This document shows, in pieces, positions 43,140-52,049 of a DNA stretch of 64,000 bases; within the stretch, counting starts at the first letter, position 1, and every line of letters begins with the position of its first letter. Source of the DNA: Clostridia bacterium (GTDB lineage Bacteria > Bacillota_A > Clostridia > Oscillospirales > CAG-272). The translations under genes were made by a program, and so were the position numbers. The stretch spans positions 1 to 64,000 of the forward strand of contig JAFTRQ010000132.1 of assembly GCA_017462125.1 (NCBI GenBank), written 5' to 3'. The notes under the pieces are model-generated. The model did no database searches. It had not been told where the DNA came from and saw nothing but the letters and a program-made list of their open reading frames with translations.

Positions 43140-43180
43140 CTATTGACAATTATATCACGCGGTGATATAATTGTCAATAG
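43140..43180. promoter_or_regulatory. perfectly palindromic bidirectional promoter-operator
   Basis: CTATTGACAATTATATCAC (43140-43158) is the exact reverse complement of 43162-43180, with GCG between. The plus strand reads TTGACA (43143-43148), 17 nt, TATAAT (43166-43171); by symmetry the minus strand reads the same. The plus start site would lie near 43178, 29 nt before the GTG of the ROK gene, and the minus start near 43142. The palindrome is an obvious site for a dimeric regulator, most simply the adjacent ROK protein. Confidence 0.85.
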
Positions 43181-43206
43181 TAAGGAAGAAAAAAGCGAGG
43201 AAAAAC

Positions 43207-44319
43207 GTGAAAAAGTATATTAATCAGCAGGATATGAAGCAATCCAATACAGCAGATGTCTTCGCGCTTATACGGCGCGGGCGTATCACGCGCAAGCAGA
43301 TCGCGGAGCGGCTTGGTATGAGCTGGGGTGCGGTCTCAACCATTACCTCGGAGCTGATCGAAAACGGCTACGCGTCAGAATGCAAGGCGGAATCCGACGG
43401 AGCGGCAGGGCGCACGCCCTCCTATCTTGAGGTCTGCTGTGACAGGCATTTTTCCATTGGGCTTGACGTCAACGATATGGGACTTCGCGCCGTTCTTGTC
43501 AATCTTGGCGGAGACGTGGTGGAGGAATTCTCCGCAGAAGCGGATCTGACAAGCAAGGATGCGTTGATCGGTTGCATCTGTTCCCTTCTCGATTCGATCG
43601 CAGGCGGACTCGGAGAGCGCAATCTGATCTGCATCGGCATTGCAATGCAGGGCATTGTCAACGCTGAAAGCGGCATTTCCGTCCATATTCCCGGGCGCGA
43701 CGATTGGGAAAACGTGCCGCTTGCGCAGATCATCAGAGACCGATACGGCGTACCCGCCTATCTTGAGCACGACCCCAACTGCATACTGTTTGCCGCACGC
43801 CGAGGAAAGGTTAAGGATACTCTCCTTGTTCGCGCCGATCACGGCATCGGAATGGCAGTTATGCTCGGTGGCAGGATCATCGACAAGCCCGGTATTTTCG
43901 AGCTGGGTCACACCGTTGTCGAGCCGGGTGGTATTCCCTGCGGCTGCGGCAAGCGAGGTTGCCTTGATCAGTATGCCTCGATTCGCGGCATCAAGGCGCG
44001 CTCGGGCAAAAAATTTCACGTTCTCATCTCCGACGCGGACATTGGCGACGACGAGGCGCAAAGCTATCTCAACGATGCCGCCCGTCATCTGGCATACGTG
44101 ATCTCCAATGTAGCGTACTTGCTTAACGTGGAGCGTATCGTGCTATGCGGCAGGCTTTTCGAGCATCGCGAGCTCTTTTGGGGTGAATTTATGAGTCAGT
44201 ATCAGATCTTCGGTAGCTTTGAGATTCCCAAAATCTCCTTCGCCGATGCTACCGCCGCCCCCCACGGCGCCGCGCTGATCGCTATGGGCATTGCGTTGCG
44301 TAAAATCGCGATTGGATGA
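43207..44319 (+). CDS. ROK-family transcriptional repressor
   Basis: The start is the GTG at 43207, with GCGAGG 6 nt upstream; reading further up enters the promoter. The 370-residue protein has an N-terminal winged helix (about 9-75, with GRITRKQIAERLGMSWGAVS) and a ROK sugar-binding domain with EHDPNC, LVRADHGIGMAVMLGG and the zinc motif CGCGKRGCLDQY. NagC/XylR-type members bind a sugar or sugar phosphate and leave DNA. The likely operator is the palindrome 27 bp upstream. Likely targets are its own gene, the divergent UlaG-like gene and perhaps the cluster at 44.7-51.9 kb. Confidence 0.87.
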   Translation: MKKYINQQDMKQSNTADVFALIRRGRITRKQIAERLGMSWGAVSTITSELIENGYASECKAESDGAAGRTPSYLEVCCDRHFSIGLDVNDMGLRAVLVNLGGDVVEEFSAEADLTSKDALIGCICSLLDSIAGGLGERNLICIGIAMQGIVNAESGISVHIPGRDDWENVPLAQIIRDRYGVPAYLEHDPNCILFAARRGKVKDTLLVRADHGIGMAVMLGGRIIDKPGIFELGHTVVEPGGIPCGCGKRGCLDQYASIRGIKARSGKKFHVLISDADIGDDEAQSYLNDAARHLAYVISNVAYLLNVERIVLCGRLFEHRELFWGEFMSQYQIFGSFEIPKISFADATAAPHGAALIAMGIALRKIAIG

Positions 44320-44353
44320 ATTGCAATTTGTCGGGACGTGGGGGATGCGGTTT

Positions 44354-44377
44354 CCACCTTTTTTGAAAAAAAGGTGG
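44354..44377 (+). terminator. hairpin downstream of the ROK gene
   Basis: CCACCTTTTTT pairs with AAAAAAGGTGG around a short loop, 35 bp past the ROK stop. The same phrase opens copy A of the repeat at 34091-34102. Confidence 0.5.
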
Positions 44378-44379
44378 AG

Positions 44380-44536
44380 CCAAAAAACTTCCTCAAAAAT
44401 TGGCAATAGAGTAGCCATTTTATCTTATAAAACCGTGTAGATTTTTAATCAAAGCCTCACTACTATCGTGTTGCAAGTGATTTTTAAATCCTTTATGACA
44501 AAAGATTTTCTATACACCCGAAACACGATAGCAGTA
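44380..44536. repeat. dispersed intergenic repeat, copy B, uninterrupted
   Basis: This matches 34161-34260 plus 34391-34466 in the same orientation. It ends in CTATACACCCGAAACACGATAGCAG, whose ACACGATAG complements CTATCGTGT at 44463-44471, forming a stem. The rest of the 44320-44716 gap is AT-rich, with an AAATCAAAATTTGAAA palindrome at 44668-44683. Confidence 0.6.
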
Positions 44537-44716
44537 TTGTTTTATATGAAATTCTCACTCTTTTATTAAGACTTAACAGCAACTCTTCCAAATATCATAG
44601 GATGAAAGTTCTTTTGGTTACTTTTCTTTCAAGAAAAGTAACACGCGTCTCCCTCCCGCGTCCCGATAAATCAAAATTTGAAACTCAAACCCTTCACATA
44701 AAGAAAGGACAAAAAT

Positions 44717-45730
44717 ATGAAAGCAGTACAGATAAGAAAACCTCACGACGTCGCGCTGATCGACGCCCCTATTCCCACCCCACCTGCGGGCTTTGCTCGC
44801 GTTAAGGTGGTTGCCGCGGCGGTCTGCGCCACAGACCTTGAGGTCATCGACGGCAACATCCCCGCAAACTACCCTCTGATCCCCGGCCACGAGTGGAGTG
44901 GAATCGTTGACGCGGTCGGCTCCCCTGAGGACGAGGCTTGGGTGGGCAAAGCCGTCATCGGCTCAAACGACGTAGTCTGCCTCCACTGCGAGGCCTGCAG
45001 AAGCGGAAATTGGAGATATTGCAAGGACTTTGAGGAGATCGGATTCCGCCGCAACGGCGGCTATGCCGAATATATCATCGTTCCCGCATACGGTCTCTGC
45101 GAAAAGCCCGACCACGTTCCCTTTGAGGTTGCCGCACTTTGCGAGCCTCTTGGAGTAGCCCTTGGCACACTTGAAAAGGCAAGAGCACAGTTCGGTCAGA
45201 CCCTCGTGATCTACGGCGCGGGCTCCATCGGACTTTGCATGCTTGTTGCGGCAAAGGCTATGGGTATGAGAAAGATCGTGGTGGTCGCCGCAAGCTCCCG
45301 CCGCCTCGCCATTGCAAAAGAGATGGGCGCCTACGCAACTATTGCCACAAGCGAGCAGGACATTTTTGAAGAGCTGAAAAAGCTCCATCCCGATGGAACC
45401 GACGTAGTCATCGACTGTACGGGCATTGAGGAGTGCATCCAGACCTCGCTGAAGATCTGCAAAAAGGGTGGCGTTGTGGCTCTCGCAGGCTACGGCAGAG
45501 GCAAGATCATGAGCATTCGCATCGACGATATCCACATCAACAATCTGCAGGTAGTCGGCGCAGGTAACAACTGGAATCAGCACAAAAAAGCGATCACCTA
45601 TATCGCCGACGGCATTATCGACCTTTCCCCTATGGTCAGCGCCGTTATGCCTCTCGAGGACTTTGAAAAAGCCATCGAGATGGCACGAACCCGCCCTGTG
45701 GGATTCGTGAAGGCAATTTTTAAGTTTTAA
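44717..45730 (+). CDS. zinc-dependent alcohol/polyol dehydrogenase (MDR family)
   Basis: The 337-residue medium-chain dehydrogenase has the catalytic zinc ligands in VCATDLE and GHEWSG, a structural zinc lobe with CLHCEACRSGNWRYC (the first ligand is shifted from the usual GxCxxCxxCxxxxxxxC), the EPLGVALG turn, and the NAD loop YGAGSIGLCMLVAAKAMG. The relatives are sorbitol/xylitol, L-threonine and galactitol-type dehydrogenases, so oxidation of a polyol or sugar hydroxyl is likely. It is the first gene of the plus-strand catabolic unit; the FGGY kinase starts 3 bp after its stop. Confidence 0.87.
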   Translation: MKAVQIRKPHDVALIDAPIPTPPAGFARVKVVAAAVCATDLEVIDGNIPANYPLIPGHEWSGIVDAVGSPEDEAWVGKAVIGSNDVVCLHCEACRSGNWRYCKDFEEIGFRRNGGYAEYIIVPAYGLCEKPDHVPFEVAALCEPLGVALGTLEKARAQFGQTLVIYGAGSIGLCMLVAAKAMGMRKIVVVAASSRRLAIAKEMGAYATIATSEQDIFEELKKLHPDGTDVVIDCTGIEECIQTSLKICKKGGVVALAGYGRGKIMSIRIDDIHINNLQVVGAGNNWNQHKKAITYIADGIIDLSPMVSAVMPLEDFEKAIEMARTRPVGFVKAIFKF

Positions 45731-45733
45731 AGC

Positions 45734-47128
45734 ATGAAGAATATACTTGGCATCGACCTTGGCACCTCATCGGTCAAAATGATCTATCACGACGGGGAGA
45801 GGCTACACAAGGTCAAGGAAAAATACGACGAAATATCACCTGACGGTTGGATGGCGGCAATCAAAAAATGCACCGCACGACTCGATCTATTGGGGCTTCG
45901 AGCCGTAGGGCTTTCCTCACAGGTCGGCACTTATCTGATCGATTTCAAGGAAGTCATTTCGTGGAACGATCCCCAAGGCAAGGAAGAGCTTGACGAGATC
46001 CTCTCATCCGTCTCCCGTGAAGAATTTCTGGATGAGATCGATATGCCTCACCCAAGGATCATCAGCTACCCCCTGCCCCGCTTGCTTTATATCAAAAGGC
46101 ATTTTCCGAATGCGAAATTCATCTGTCAGCCAAAGGATTTTCTGTGCGAACGGTTGACCGACAGCTACGCCACCGACAAATTTTCCTGGCGCGGTCTCGC
46201 TCACCTTGAAAGCGGAAAATACAGTGAAAAATTGCTCAAAGATCTCAAGCTTGACGGTATTTCTCTCCCCGAGATCCACTCCCCCACAGATATAATCGGC
46301 AGGGTCACGAAAAAGGCAAGTGAGGAAAGCGGTATTCCCGAGGGCACAAGCATCATCGTGGGCTGTAACGACTTTTTTGCAGGTCTTATGGGAATGGGCA
46401 TCGTAAATGAAGGTGACGCATTCGATATCTCCGGCACAAGCGAGCATTTGGGAATTATCCGCGCCAACATTCCCGAGCAGGACGACGGGCTTGTCTGCGG
46501 ACCTTATTTTCAGCACAACGCTCACTACGGCGTGACGGGATCAAGTGGAAAAAGTCTTGATTTCGGCATGGAGCTCTCTGATTTCGGTGCGATCAATATT
46601 GAAAGCGTCCTGGCGAACAAGCCCCCGATCTTTCTGCCCTATATCAACGGTGAGCGCGCACCGATCTGGGATAAGGATGCCCGCGGCGTTTTCTTCGGCA
46701 TCTCAGAGAAATGCGACAAGGAAGCCTTGTCCTATGCGGTTTTGGAGGGCGTTTGCTTCAGCATCTACCACATTTACGACACGATGGGCAAGCCTTACGT
46801 CGGGAGCCTGACCGTTTCAGGTGGTGCGGCGAAGGATCAGCTGATGAACAAAATGAAGGCTTCGCTCTTTGATTGCCCTATTTACGTTCCCAAGGAAATT
46901 GATTCCTCAGCGTACGGCGCAATGCTTTTGGCAACCATCGGCATAGGAGGCCTTGACGGGAAGCTTTCCGTTGACGAAGAAGCCTTCGGTAAGCTGACAG
47001 ATGAGCTTTGTCAAAAAGATCTCGCCGCAGAGCCCGATCAAGCGCTTGGCGACGTACTTCGCGAAAGGTTTGAGATTTATAAATCACTTTATCCGGCATT
47101 AAAAGATAAATTTTCATTATTAACGTAA
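45734..47128 (+). CDS. FGGY-family carbohydrate kinase (xylulokinase-like)
   Basis: The 464-residue kinase begins with ILGIDLGTSSVKMI (phosphate-binding loop 1) and has the catalytic-base region CNDFFAGLMGMG, the second loop DISGTSEHLGI, and VSGGAAKDQLMNKMKA near the C-terminus. FGGY enzymes phosphorylate ketoses, pentuloses or polyols; xylulokinase is the closest by eye, but specificity cannot be set. It starts 3 bp after the dehydrogenase gene, so a ketose made by that enzyme is a natural substrate. Confidence 0.85.
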   Translation: MKNILGIDLGTSSVKMIYHDGERLHKVKEKYDEISPDGWMAAIKKCTARLDLLGLRAVGLSSQVGTYLIDFKEVISWNDPQGKEELDEILSSVSREEFLDEIDMPHPRIISYPLPRLLYIKRHFPNAKFICQPKDFLCERLTDSYATDKFSWRGLAHLESGKYSEKLLKDLKLDGISLPEIHSPTDIIGRVTKKASEESGIPEGTSIIVGCNDFFAGLMGMGIVNEGDAFDISGTSEHLGIIRANIPEQDDGLVCGPYFQHNAHYGVTGSSGKSLDFGMELSDFGAINIESVLANKPPIFLPYINGERAPIWDKDARGVFFGISEKCDKEALSYAVLEGVCFSIYHIYDTMGKPYVGSLTVSGGAAKDQLMNKMKASLFDCPIYVPKEIDSSAYGAMLLATIGIGGLDGKLSVDEEAFGKLTDELCQKDLAAEPDQALGDVLRERFEIYKSLYPALKDKFSLLT

Positions 47129-47139
47129 CAAACTATACC

Positions 47140-47285
47140 TCTTACAAATCCCTTTTTGTAGGTTTTTGCAATCCATAAAACCCGAAGTTTGCGAAGCAAA
47201 CTCGCAGCAATAAACCGCTTGCGGTTTACGTAGGTTTTTTTCAAAAAGGTTTTTAAGCGGGGTTTGGGGCAGAGCCCCATCAAGA
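47140..47285. repeat. run of small hairpins between kinase and first mannitol-dehydrogenase gene
   Basis: The 169-bp gap has AGTTTGC/GCAAACT, AAACCGC/GCGGTTT, TTTTTTTCAAAAAGG and GGGGTTTGGGGCAGAGCCCC. This wording is typical of dispersed clostridial intergenic repeats. A ribosome site AAAGGAG precedes the next gene. Confidence 0.5.
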
Positions 47286-47297
47286 AAGGAGAATCAT

Positions 47298-48470
47298 ATG
47301 AACTGTACAATTTTCGGCGCGGGCAAGATCGCTCGCGGCTTTATCGGACACCTGCTCTACCTCAGCGGGATCGAATTCACCTTTGTTGAGAAGTTCGACA
47401 GCCTTGTCGACCTCATCAACGAAAGACAGCAATACTTCGTCAACATCCTCGGAAACGCAGAGGATTCCTGCACCGTCACGGGTGCAAAGGCGCTGAAATT
47501 TACCGACAAGGAGGCAATTGCGGAGCAGATCGCCGCATCCGATGCTGTTTTCACCGCGGTAGGCGGCAAAAATCTCGGTGATATTGCTCCCCTCATCGCT
47601 CTCGGAATCAAGGCGAAGGCAAGGGTTGGCGGCAAGCTCAACGTGGTCACCTGCGAGAACTGGAAACTGCCCGCAAATATCCTTCGCGATCTGATCCTCC
47701 CTACCCTCAATGAGGAGGAATTGGCTTATTTTGAGGAAAACGTTGGCATTACCGAGGCGGTCATTATGCGCTCGGCAATCGAATCCGACAAGGATATGCT
47801 GGCAAAGGATCCCCTCGTGGTCAACGTCCAGAATTTCTGGGAGCTTCCCGTGGACTCCTCCCGCCTTAAGGGTGAGTTGCCCCCTATCAAGGGTCTCAAG
47901 CTGATTCCCGAGTTTACAGGATTCCTTGAGAGAAAGTTCTACACCTATAACGCCGCAAACGGCACGACAAGCTTTCTCGGCGCGCTTCTCGGTCACGAAA
48001 AGATCGCCGATGCGGCTCACGATGAAAGAATCCTTGAAATTCTCGAGGGTGTTTACGTAGAAACCGCTACAGCGCTCTCCAAAAAGCACAACTTCCCCTT
48101 CGACGAGCAGATGGCATTCACCCGCACCTCCAAGGCGAAGCTTCGGGACTACACGATCGTCGATTTTATCGAGAGAAATGCCCGCGACCCGATCAGAAAG
48201 CTGGGTCCCGACGACCGTCTTGTCGGATCTGCGAGATTGGTGCTTGAATACGGCATCATCCCCGAAAATCTCTGCACCGCAATCGCCGCGGCGATCTACT
48301 ACTTCAACGAAACCGACGAATTTGCCATCAAGCTGAAGGATATCCGTGAGAATCAGGGTGTGGACGCCGTTATCCGCGACGTCTGTAAGCTTGATCCCGA
48401 CGGAACCCTTGGCAAGCTTATTAAGGAAAAGATTGAACTGCTGAAAGCAAAAGGATGGATAAAAGAATGA
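47298..48470 (+). CDS. mannitol dehydrogenase-family protein 1 (mannitol-1-phosphate 5-dehydrogenase-like)
   Basis: The 390-residue NAD(P)-dependent polyol dehydrogenase has the N-terminal Rossmann loop IFGAGKIARGFIG, the VGGKNLGDIAPLI segment, TCENWK and the catalytic region RKFYTYNAANGTTSFLG, typical of mannitol-1-phosphate 5-dehydrogenase and relatives (mannitol, fructuronate and altronate reductases). It converts between a hexitol (phosphate) and its ketose (phosphate). The next gene is a diverged paralogue, coupled by an ATGA overlap. AAAGGAG lies before the ATG. Confidence 0.85.
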   Translation: MNCTIFGAGKIARGFIGHLLYLSGIEFTFVEKFDSLVDLINERQQYFVNILGNAEDSCTVTGAKALKFTDKEAIAEQIAASDAVFTAVGGKNLGDIAPLIALGIKAKARVGGKLNVVTCENWKLPANILRDLILPTLNEEELAYFEENVGITEAVIMRSAIESDKDMLAKDPLVVNVQNFWELPVDSSRLKGELPPIKGLKLIPEFTGFLERKFYTYNAANGTTSFLGALLGHEKIADAAHDERILEILEGVYVETATALSKKHNFPFDEQMAFTRTSKAKLRDYTIVDFIERNARDPIRKLGPDDRLVGSARLVLEYGIIPENLCTAIAAAIYYFNETDEFAIKLKDIRENQGVDAVIRDVCKLDPDGTLGKLIKEKIELLKAKGWIKE

Positions 48471-49570
48471 AAATTGCAATGATAGGCGCGGGAAAAACAG
48501 GCCGTGGATTTATCGGCAGACTTCTCGCAGAGGATAAAAAAGAAATCTATTTCATCGACAAGGACGAGTCTCTCGTCAACTCTCTGAACGAGAAAAAGTC
48601 TTTCAACGTAAGCTTTTTTGGCGGTGTTCGTGCTCCCTTCACCGTTGATAACTACACCGCAACCACGTGGGAGGGCGCTGACCTCTCTGACGTGGAGATC
48701 ATCTTTGTATCGGTTGGCGGTATGAATCTTCCCGACGTTGGCGCGGAGCTTCGCAAGCTTATCAATGACGGCAAAATGCGCCACATTATCGTTGGCGAGA
48801 ATGCATCCAAGCCCGCAAAGAAGCTTGCCGAGGCAATTGGTCTTGACAACATTACTGTCAGCGAGTCCACCGTGTTCTGCACCACTATTGAGGACGCAAA
48901 CAGCAGCTGTGACCTTGACATCTCCTCGGAGAATTACCCCTATTTGCAATGCGACGCTGAGCCTCTCGGAGGCTACGAGCTGAATATCTCCACCGTTCGC
49001 CCCATCAGCGGATTTTCCAACTTCCTGACGAGAAAGCTCTACACCTACAACGCCGCAAGCTGTGTGATCGCGTATTTGGGCTTCGCAAAGGGTTATACCG
49101 ACTACGGCACAGCTGCAAACGATGAGGAAATTCTCCAGCTTCTCGACCGCAATTATGCGGCAACCAACAAGGTTCTCTGTAAGGTCTATGGCTATGAAGA
49201 ACAGGATCAAGCAGAATTTGCGGCGCTCTCCAAGGCGAAATTCACCGACAGAACCATCGCTGATACCGTCTCCCGAAACGCTCGTGAGCCTCAGAGAAAG
49301 CTCCAGGCTGCCGAGCGCATCATGGGTCCCCTCTGCCTCATTGACGAGCACGGCGAGGACACCGAGCCCCTGCTCCTCACCGCCGCCGCGGCACTTCACT
49401 ACGAGCATGAAAGCGACAAGGGCTGGCAGGAGATCAAGAACTCCAAGACCCCTGCGGAGATTCTTGCAGAAATCTGCGGATTGCCCGTGGGCTCAAAGCT
49501 TTCGAATGAAATTCTCGCAAAATATGACGTCGTAAAAGCGTATATGAGCGGCGAAGGCAAGCTCTTTTAA
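48467..49570 (+). CDS. mannitol dehydrogenase-family protein 2, translationally coupled
   Basis: The ATG at 48467 overlaps the TGA of the previous gene (ATGA); an earlier in-frame ATG at 48455 lacks a spaced ribosome site, while AAAGGA fits 48467. The 367-residue protein has AMIGAGKTGRGFIGRLL, VSVGGMNLPDVGAELR, ENASKPAKKLAE and RKLYTYNAASCVIAYLG. It is clearly homologous to its neighbour yet well diverged. Two coupled members suggest either a hetero-oligomer or two related substrates. A regulatory or inactive second subunit is possible. Confidence 0.83.
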   Translation: MKIAMIGAGKTGRGFIGRLLAEDKKEIYFIDKDESLVNSLNEKKSFNVSFFGGVRAPFTVDNYTATTWEGADLSDVEIIFVSVGGMNLPDVGAELRKLINDGKMRHIIVGENASKPAKKLAEAIGLDNITVSESTVFCTTIEDANSSCDLDISSENYPYLQCDAEPLGGYELNISTVRPISGFSNFLTRKLYTYNAASCVIAYLGFAKGYTDYGTAANDEEILQLLDRNYAATNKVLCKVYGYEEQDQAEFAALSKAKFTDRTIADTVSRNAREPQRKLQAAERIMGPLCLIDEHGEDTEPLLLTAAAALHYEHESDKGWQEIKNSKTPAEILAEICGLPVGSKLSNEILAKYDVVKAYMSGEGKLF

Positions 49571-49590
49571 AATCCCAAAGGAGAAAAATT

Positions 49591-51855
49591 ATGATCAGAA
49601 GCAAGCAGCTACTTAACGGCTGGTGGGACTACCGCATAGCCGACGGAAAATTTACGAAAAAGCTGATTCCCTACTCCGATCCACCCGTGGGATTTGCAGA
49701 GTGCAAGCTTGACTTTGATGCGTTGAAATTTGACGCTAATGAGGACACCGCGGGCAAACGCGCATTCCTCGTTTTCGACGGCATCACCTACTCCGCCGAG
49801 GTCACTCTCAACGGCACACTTCTCGGAAAAATGCTCCCCTATTGCGAGTACCGCTATGAGATCACCGACCTGCTGAAAAGCGAAAATAACCGTCTTTCTG
49901 TCATCATCCGTGACACCGAGATCGTCTTTGGCGCGGGCGAGGGCTGGGAAAATTACAGCGGCATCACTCGCGACGTTTATATCGAATATTTCAGTGAAAG
50001 CTTCATTGAGAATGTCTTCTTCCACAGCGAGGTCAGCGCCAAGCTGACCGCCGCCGAGTGCGTTGCCGAGGTCAAGGTCAACAATCCCTCGGATGACCTC
50101 ACGCTTCAATTAACTCTCTGCGACAAGGGCAGAAAAATAGCACATTTTGCTACTCTTCCCGTTACGGGCGAGATGACCAAATTCGCCTTCACCCTTAGCA
50201 ACCCCATCCTCTGGTCGCCCGATTGCCCCACGCTCTACACCCTTGAGGTCGAGCTTATCCGTGGCGGCGAGATAGCCGACAACCACTACCACCTCAAGGG
50301 CGGTAATGACATCGACAGCTACTGCCACAAGGTGGGCTTCAAGCGCCTTGAAACACGCGGAAAGCGCTTTTATCTCAACGGTTCTCCCTTCTTCCTTCTC
50401 GGTGTCTGCCGTCATGAGATCTGGGGAGAAAAGGGTCACATGCTGACGGACGACGAGATCCGTCAGGATCTGACTATGATCAAAAATCTCGGCTGTAACT
50501 ACTGCCGCCTCGTTCACTATCCCCATCGCAAAAAAACACTTGAGATCGCCGACGAAATAGGATTATTTGTTTCAGAAGAGCCGGGACTCTGGTGGTCGGA
50601 TATGAAGGATCAGCAGATCGTTGACGCAAGCCTCGAGGTATTGCGCCGCACCGTCATCCGCGACCGAAACCACGTCAGCGTGGCATTTTGGCTCGCCTTC
50701 AACGAGTGCATCTTCACCCCCGAATTCATCAAGGAATCGGGCAGAGTCTGCCGCGAATACGACCCCTACCGTATGGTCTCGGGTGCAAACTGTATGAGCA
50801 TCGAGATGACCAAGCAGTATTTCAAGGAGTGCGGCTTCGATTTCTACACCATGCATCCCTACCACACCGACCCCTGGCGAATGACACAGAGCGCCAAGGA
50901 GCTGACCGATATGCCGCTGGTCTTCACCGAGTGGGGCGGTCATCCCGTATTCAACAGCCCCTTCCATATGAAGCAATTCATCACCGAGGTGGTAAGATTG
51001 TGGCAGAACGACGAGGATAAAGAGGTGGTCACGGGCGCATCCTTCTGGTGCTTCTCAGAGATGTACGAGATCAACCGCGCCGCGCCCGCCTGCTACGACG
51101 GACTTCAGTGCGAGGGCCTTGTGGACCGCTTCCGCAAGCCTACTCTCGGTTATCAGGTATTCCGCGACGAGTTTGCGAAGCTCCACGTAAAGCAGACGGT
51201 TCCTTACTTCCTCACAGTTGAAAAATTCCTTGCGGATAAAGGCAATTATACAACGATCGATCTCTCTGCGGCCGTGGAAACGGACGAACAGAAATCCGAT
51301 TTTGACGCTATGATGAAAACGGCGGCGGAGCCTATTCCGCGCTTCTATTTCGAATGCCGCAACGTGCGACATATGGCAAAAGGTCCCGTGCTTCCCGAGG
51401 ACATCCGCGCTCTCGGTGAGTTGCCTGTTCTGCTGACGAAAAAGCCTGTGATCATCAAGGAAAACAGCAATTTCGACGTCGAGATCAACGCAAGCACCGA
51501 CAAGATCCATCTGATTGGTATGACCAGCATGCCTAAGGGATACCCCATCGACGGAGGATTTGGTGAGGAGATGGGCGAGATCGTGGTCAGCTACGCAGAC
51601 GGTTCGAGTGATACTGTCAAGCTTCGCAACGGCTACGAGATCACCACCGCCTGCGCTTGGTACGGCCCCTCACGCATCAATCCCGTAGCCAGTGAGGCTC
51701 CCCGCGCCATCAAGTTCATCAACGATATGGACAGAGAGCATTTCGTGGCAAATCTCTATTCCCTTGCAGTCGATAACTCTAAAAAGATACAAAAAATTAC
51801 CCTACACGTCTTCGGAGAGGGCTATAACCTCCTCATTTATGGGGTTACGGTTTAA
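49591..51855 (+). CDS. glycoside hydrolase family 2 (beta-galactosidase/glucuronidase clan)
   Basis: The 754-residue enzyme follows GH2 architecture: a sugar-binding jelly roll (about 1-140, NGWWDYRIADG, ENYSGITRDVYIEY), an immunoglobulin-like domain (about 140-255), and a TIM barrel (about 256-560). The acid/base is Glu372 in WLAFNECIF and the nucleophile Glu447 in VFTEWGGHP. A C-terminal beta domain follows. There is no signal peptide, so the glycoside must be imported. It lies 20 bp after the second mannitol-dehydrogenase gene and may release the sugar or polyol that the cluster then oxidises and phosphorylates. Linkage specificity is unknown. Confidence 0.85.
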   Translation: MIRSKQLLNGWWDYRIADGKFTKKLIPYSDPPVGFAECKLDFDALKFDANEDTAGKRAFLVFDGITYSAEVTLNGTLLGKMLPYCEYRYEITDLLKSENNRLSVIIRDTEIVFGAGEGWENYSGITRDVYIEYFSESFIENVFFHSEVSAKLTAAECVAEVKVNNPSDDLTLQLTLCDKGRKIAHFATLPVTGEMTKFAFTLSNPILWSPDCPTLYTLEVELIRGGEIADNHYHLKGGNDIDSYCHKVGFKRLETRGKRFYLNGSPFFLLGVCRHEIWGEKGHMLTDDEIRQDLTMIKNLGCNYCRLVHYPHRKKTLEIADEIGLFVSEEPGLWWSDMKDQQIVDASLEVLRRTVIRDRNHVSVAFWLAFNECIFTPEFIKESGRVCREYDPYRMVSGANCMSIEMTKQYFKECGFDFYTMHPYHTDPWRMTQSAKELTDMPLVFTEWGGHPVFNSPFHMKQFITEVVRLWQNDEDKEVVTGASFWCFSEMYEINRAAPACYDGLQCEGLVDRFRKPTLGYQVFRDEFAKLHVKQTVPYFLTVEKFLADKGNYTTIDLSAAVETDEQKSDFDAMMKTAAEPIPRFYFECRNVRHMAKGPVLPEDIRALGELPVLLTKKPVIIKENSNFDVEINASTDKIHLIGMTSMPKGYPIDGGFGEEMGEIVVSYADGSSDTVKLRNGYEITTACAWYGPSRINPVASEAPRAIKFINDMDREHFVANLYSLAVDNSKKIQKITLHVFGEGYNLLIYGVTV

Positions 51856-51889
51856 GGATAAGTAGATAACAAATTATAAAACAGCAATC

Positions 51890-51928
51890 AGCTTGGGCTT
51901 CGAGGCGATCAGACTCGAAGTCCAAGCT
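51890..51928 (+). terminator. terminator of the sugar-alcohol unit
   Basis: AGCTTGGGCTTCGAG (51890-51904) pairs with CTCGAAGTCCAAGCT (51914-51928) with one G-T pair, followed by TTCTTTGT. Confidence 0.7.
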
Positions 51929-51962
51929 TTCTTTGTCCCCAATTTAAAAACACGCATTTCTA

Positions 51963-51991
51963 TTGACACGAAAAGCTTTCGGGTGTATAAT
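51963..51991 (+). promoter_or_regulatory. promoter of the ABC transporter gene
   Basis: TTGACA (51963-51968), 17 nt, TATAAT (51986-51991); the coding start is 58 bp downstream. Confidence 0.75.
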
Positions 51992-52049
51992 AAAAAGAGC
52001 ATTTGAGCATCGTAGAAAACGAATTGATCCTTCGGAAAGGAGAACCATT

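Noticed and set aside
47280..49408. Two long minus-strand frames (399 and 351 codons)
   Set aside because: Shadows of the two mannitol-dehydrogenase genes, which show Rossmann motifs and ATGA coupling.
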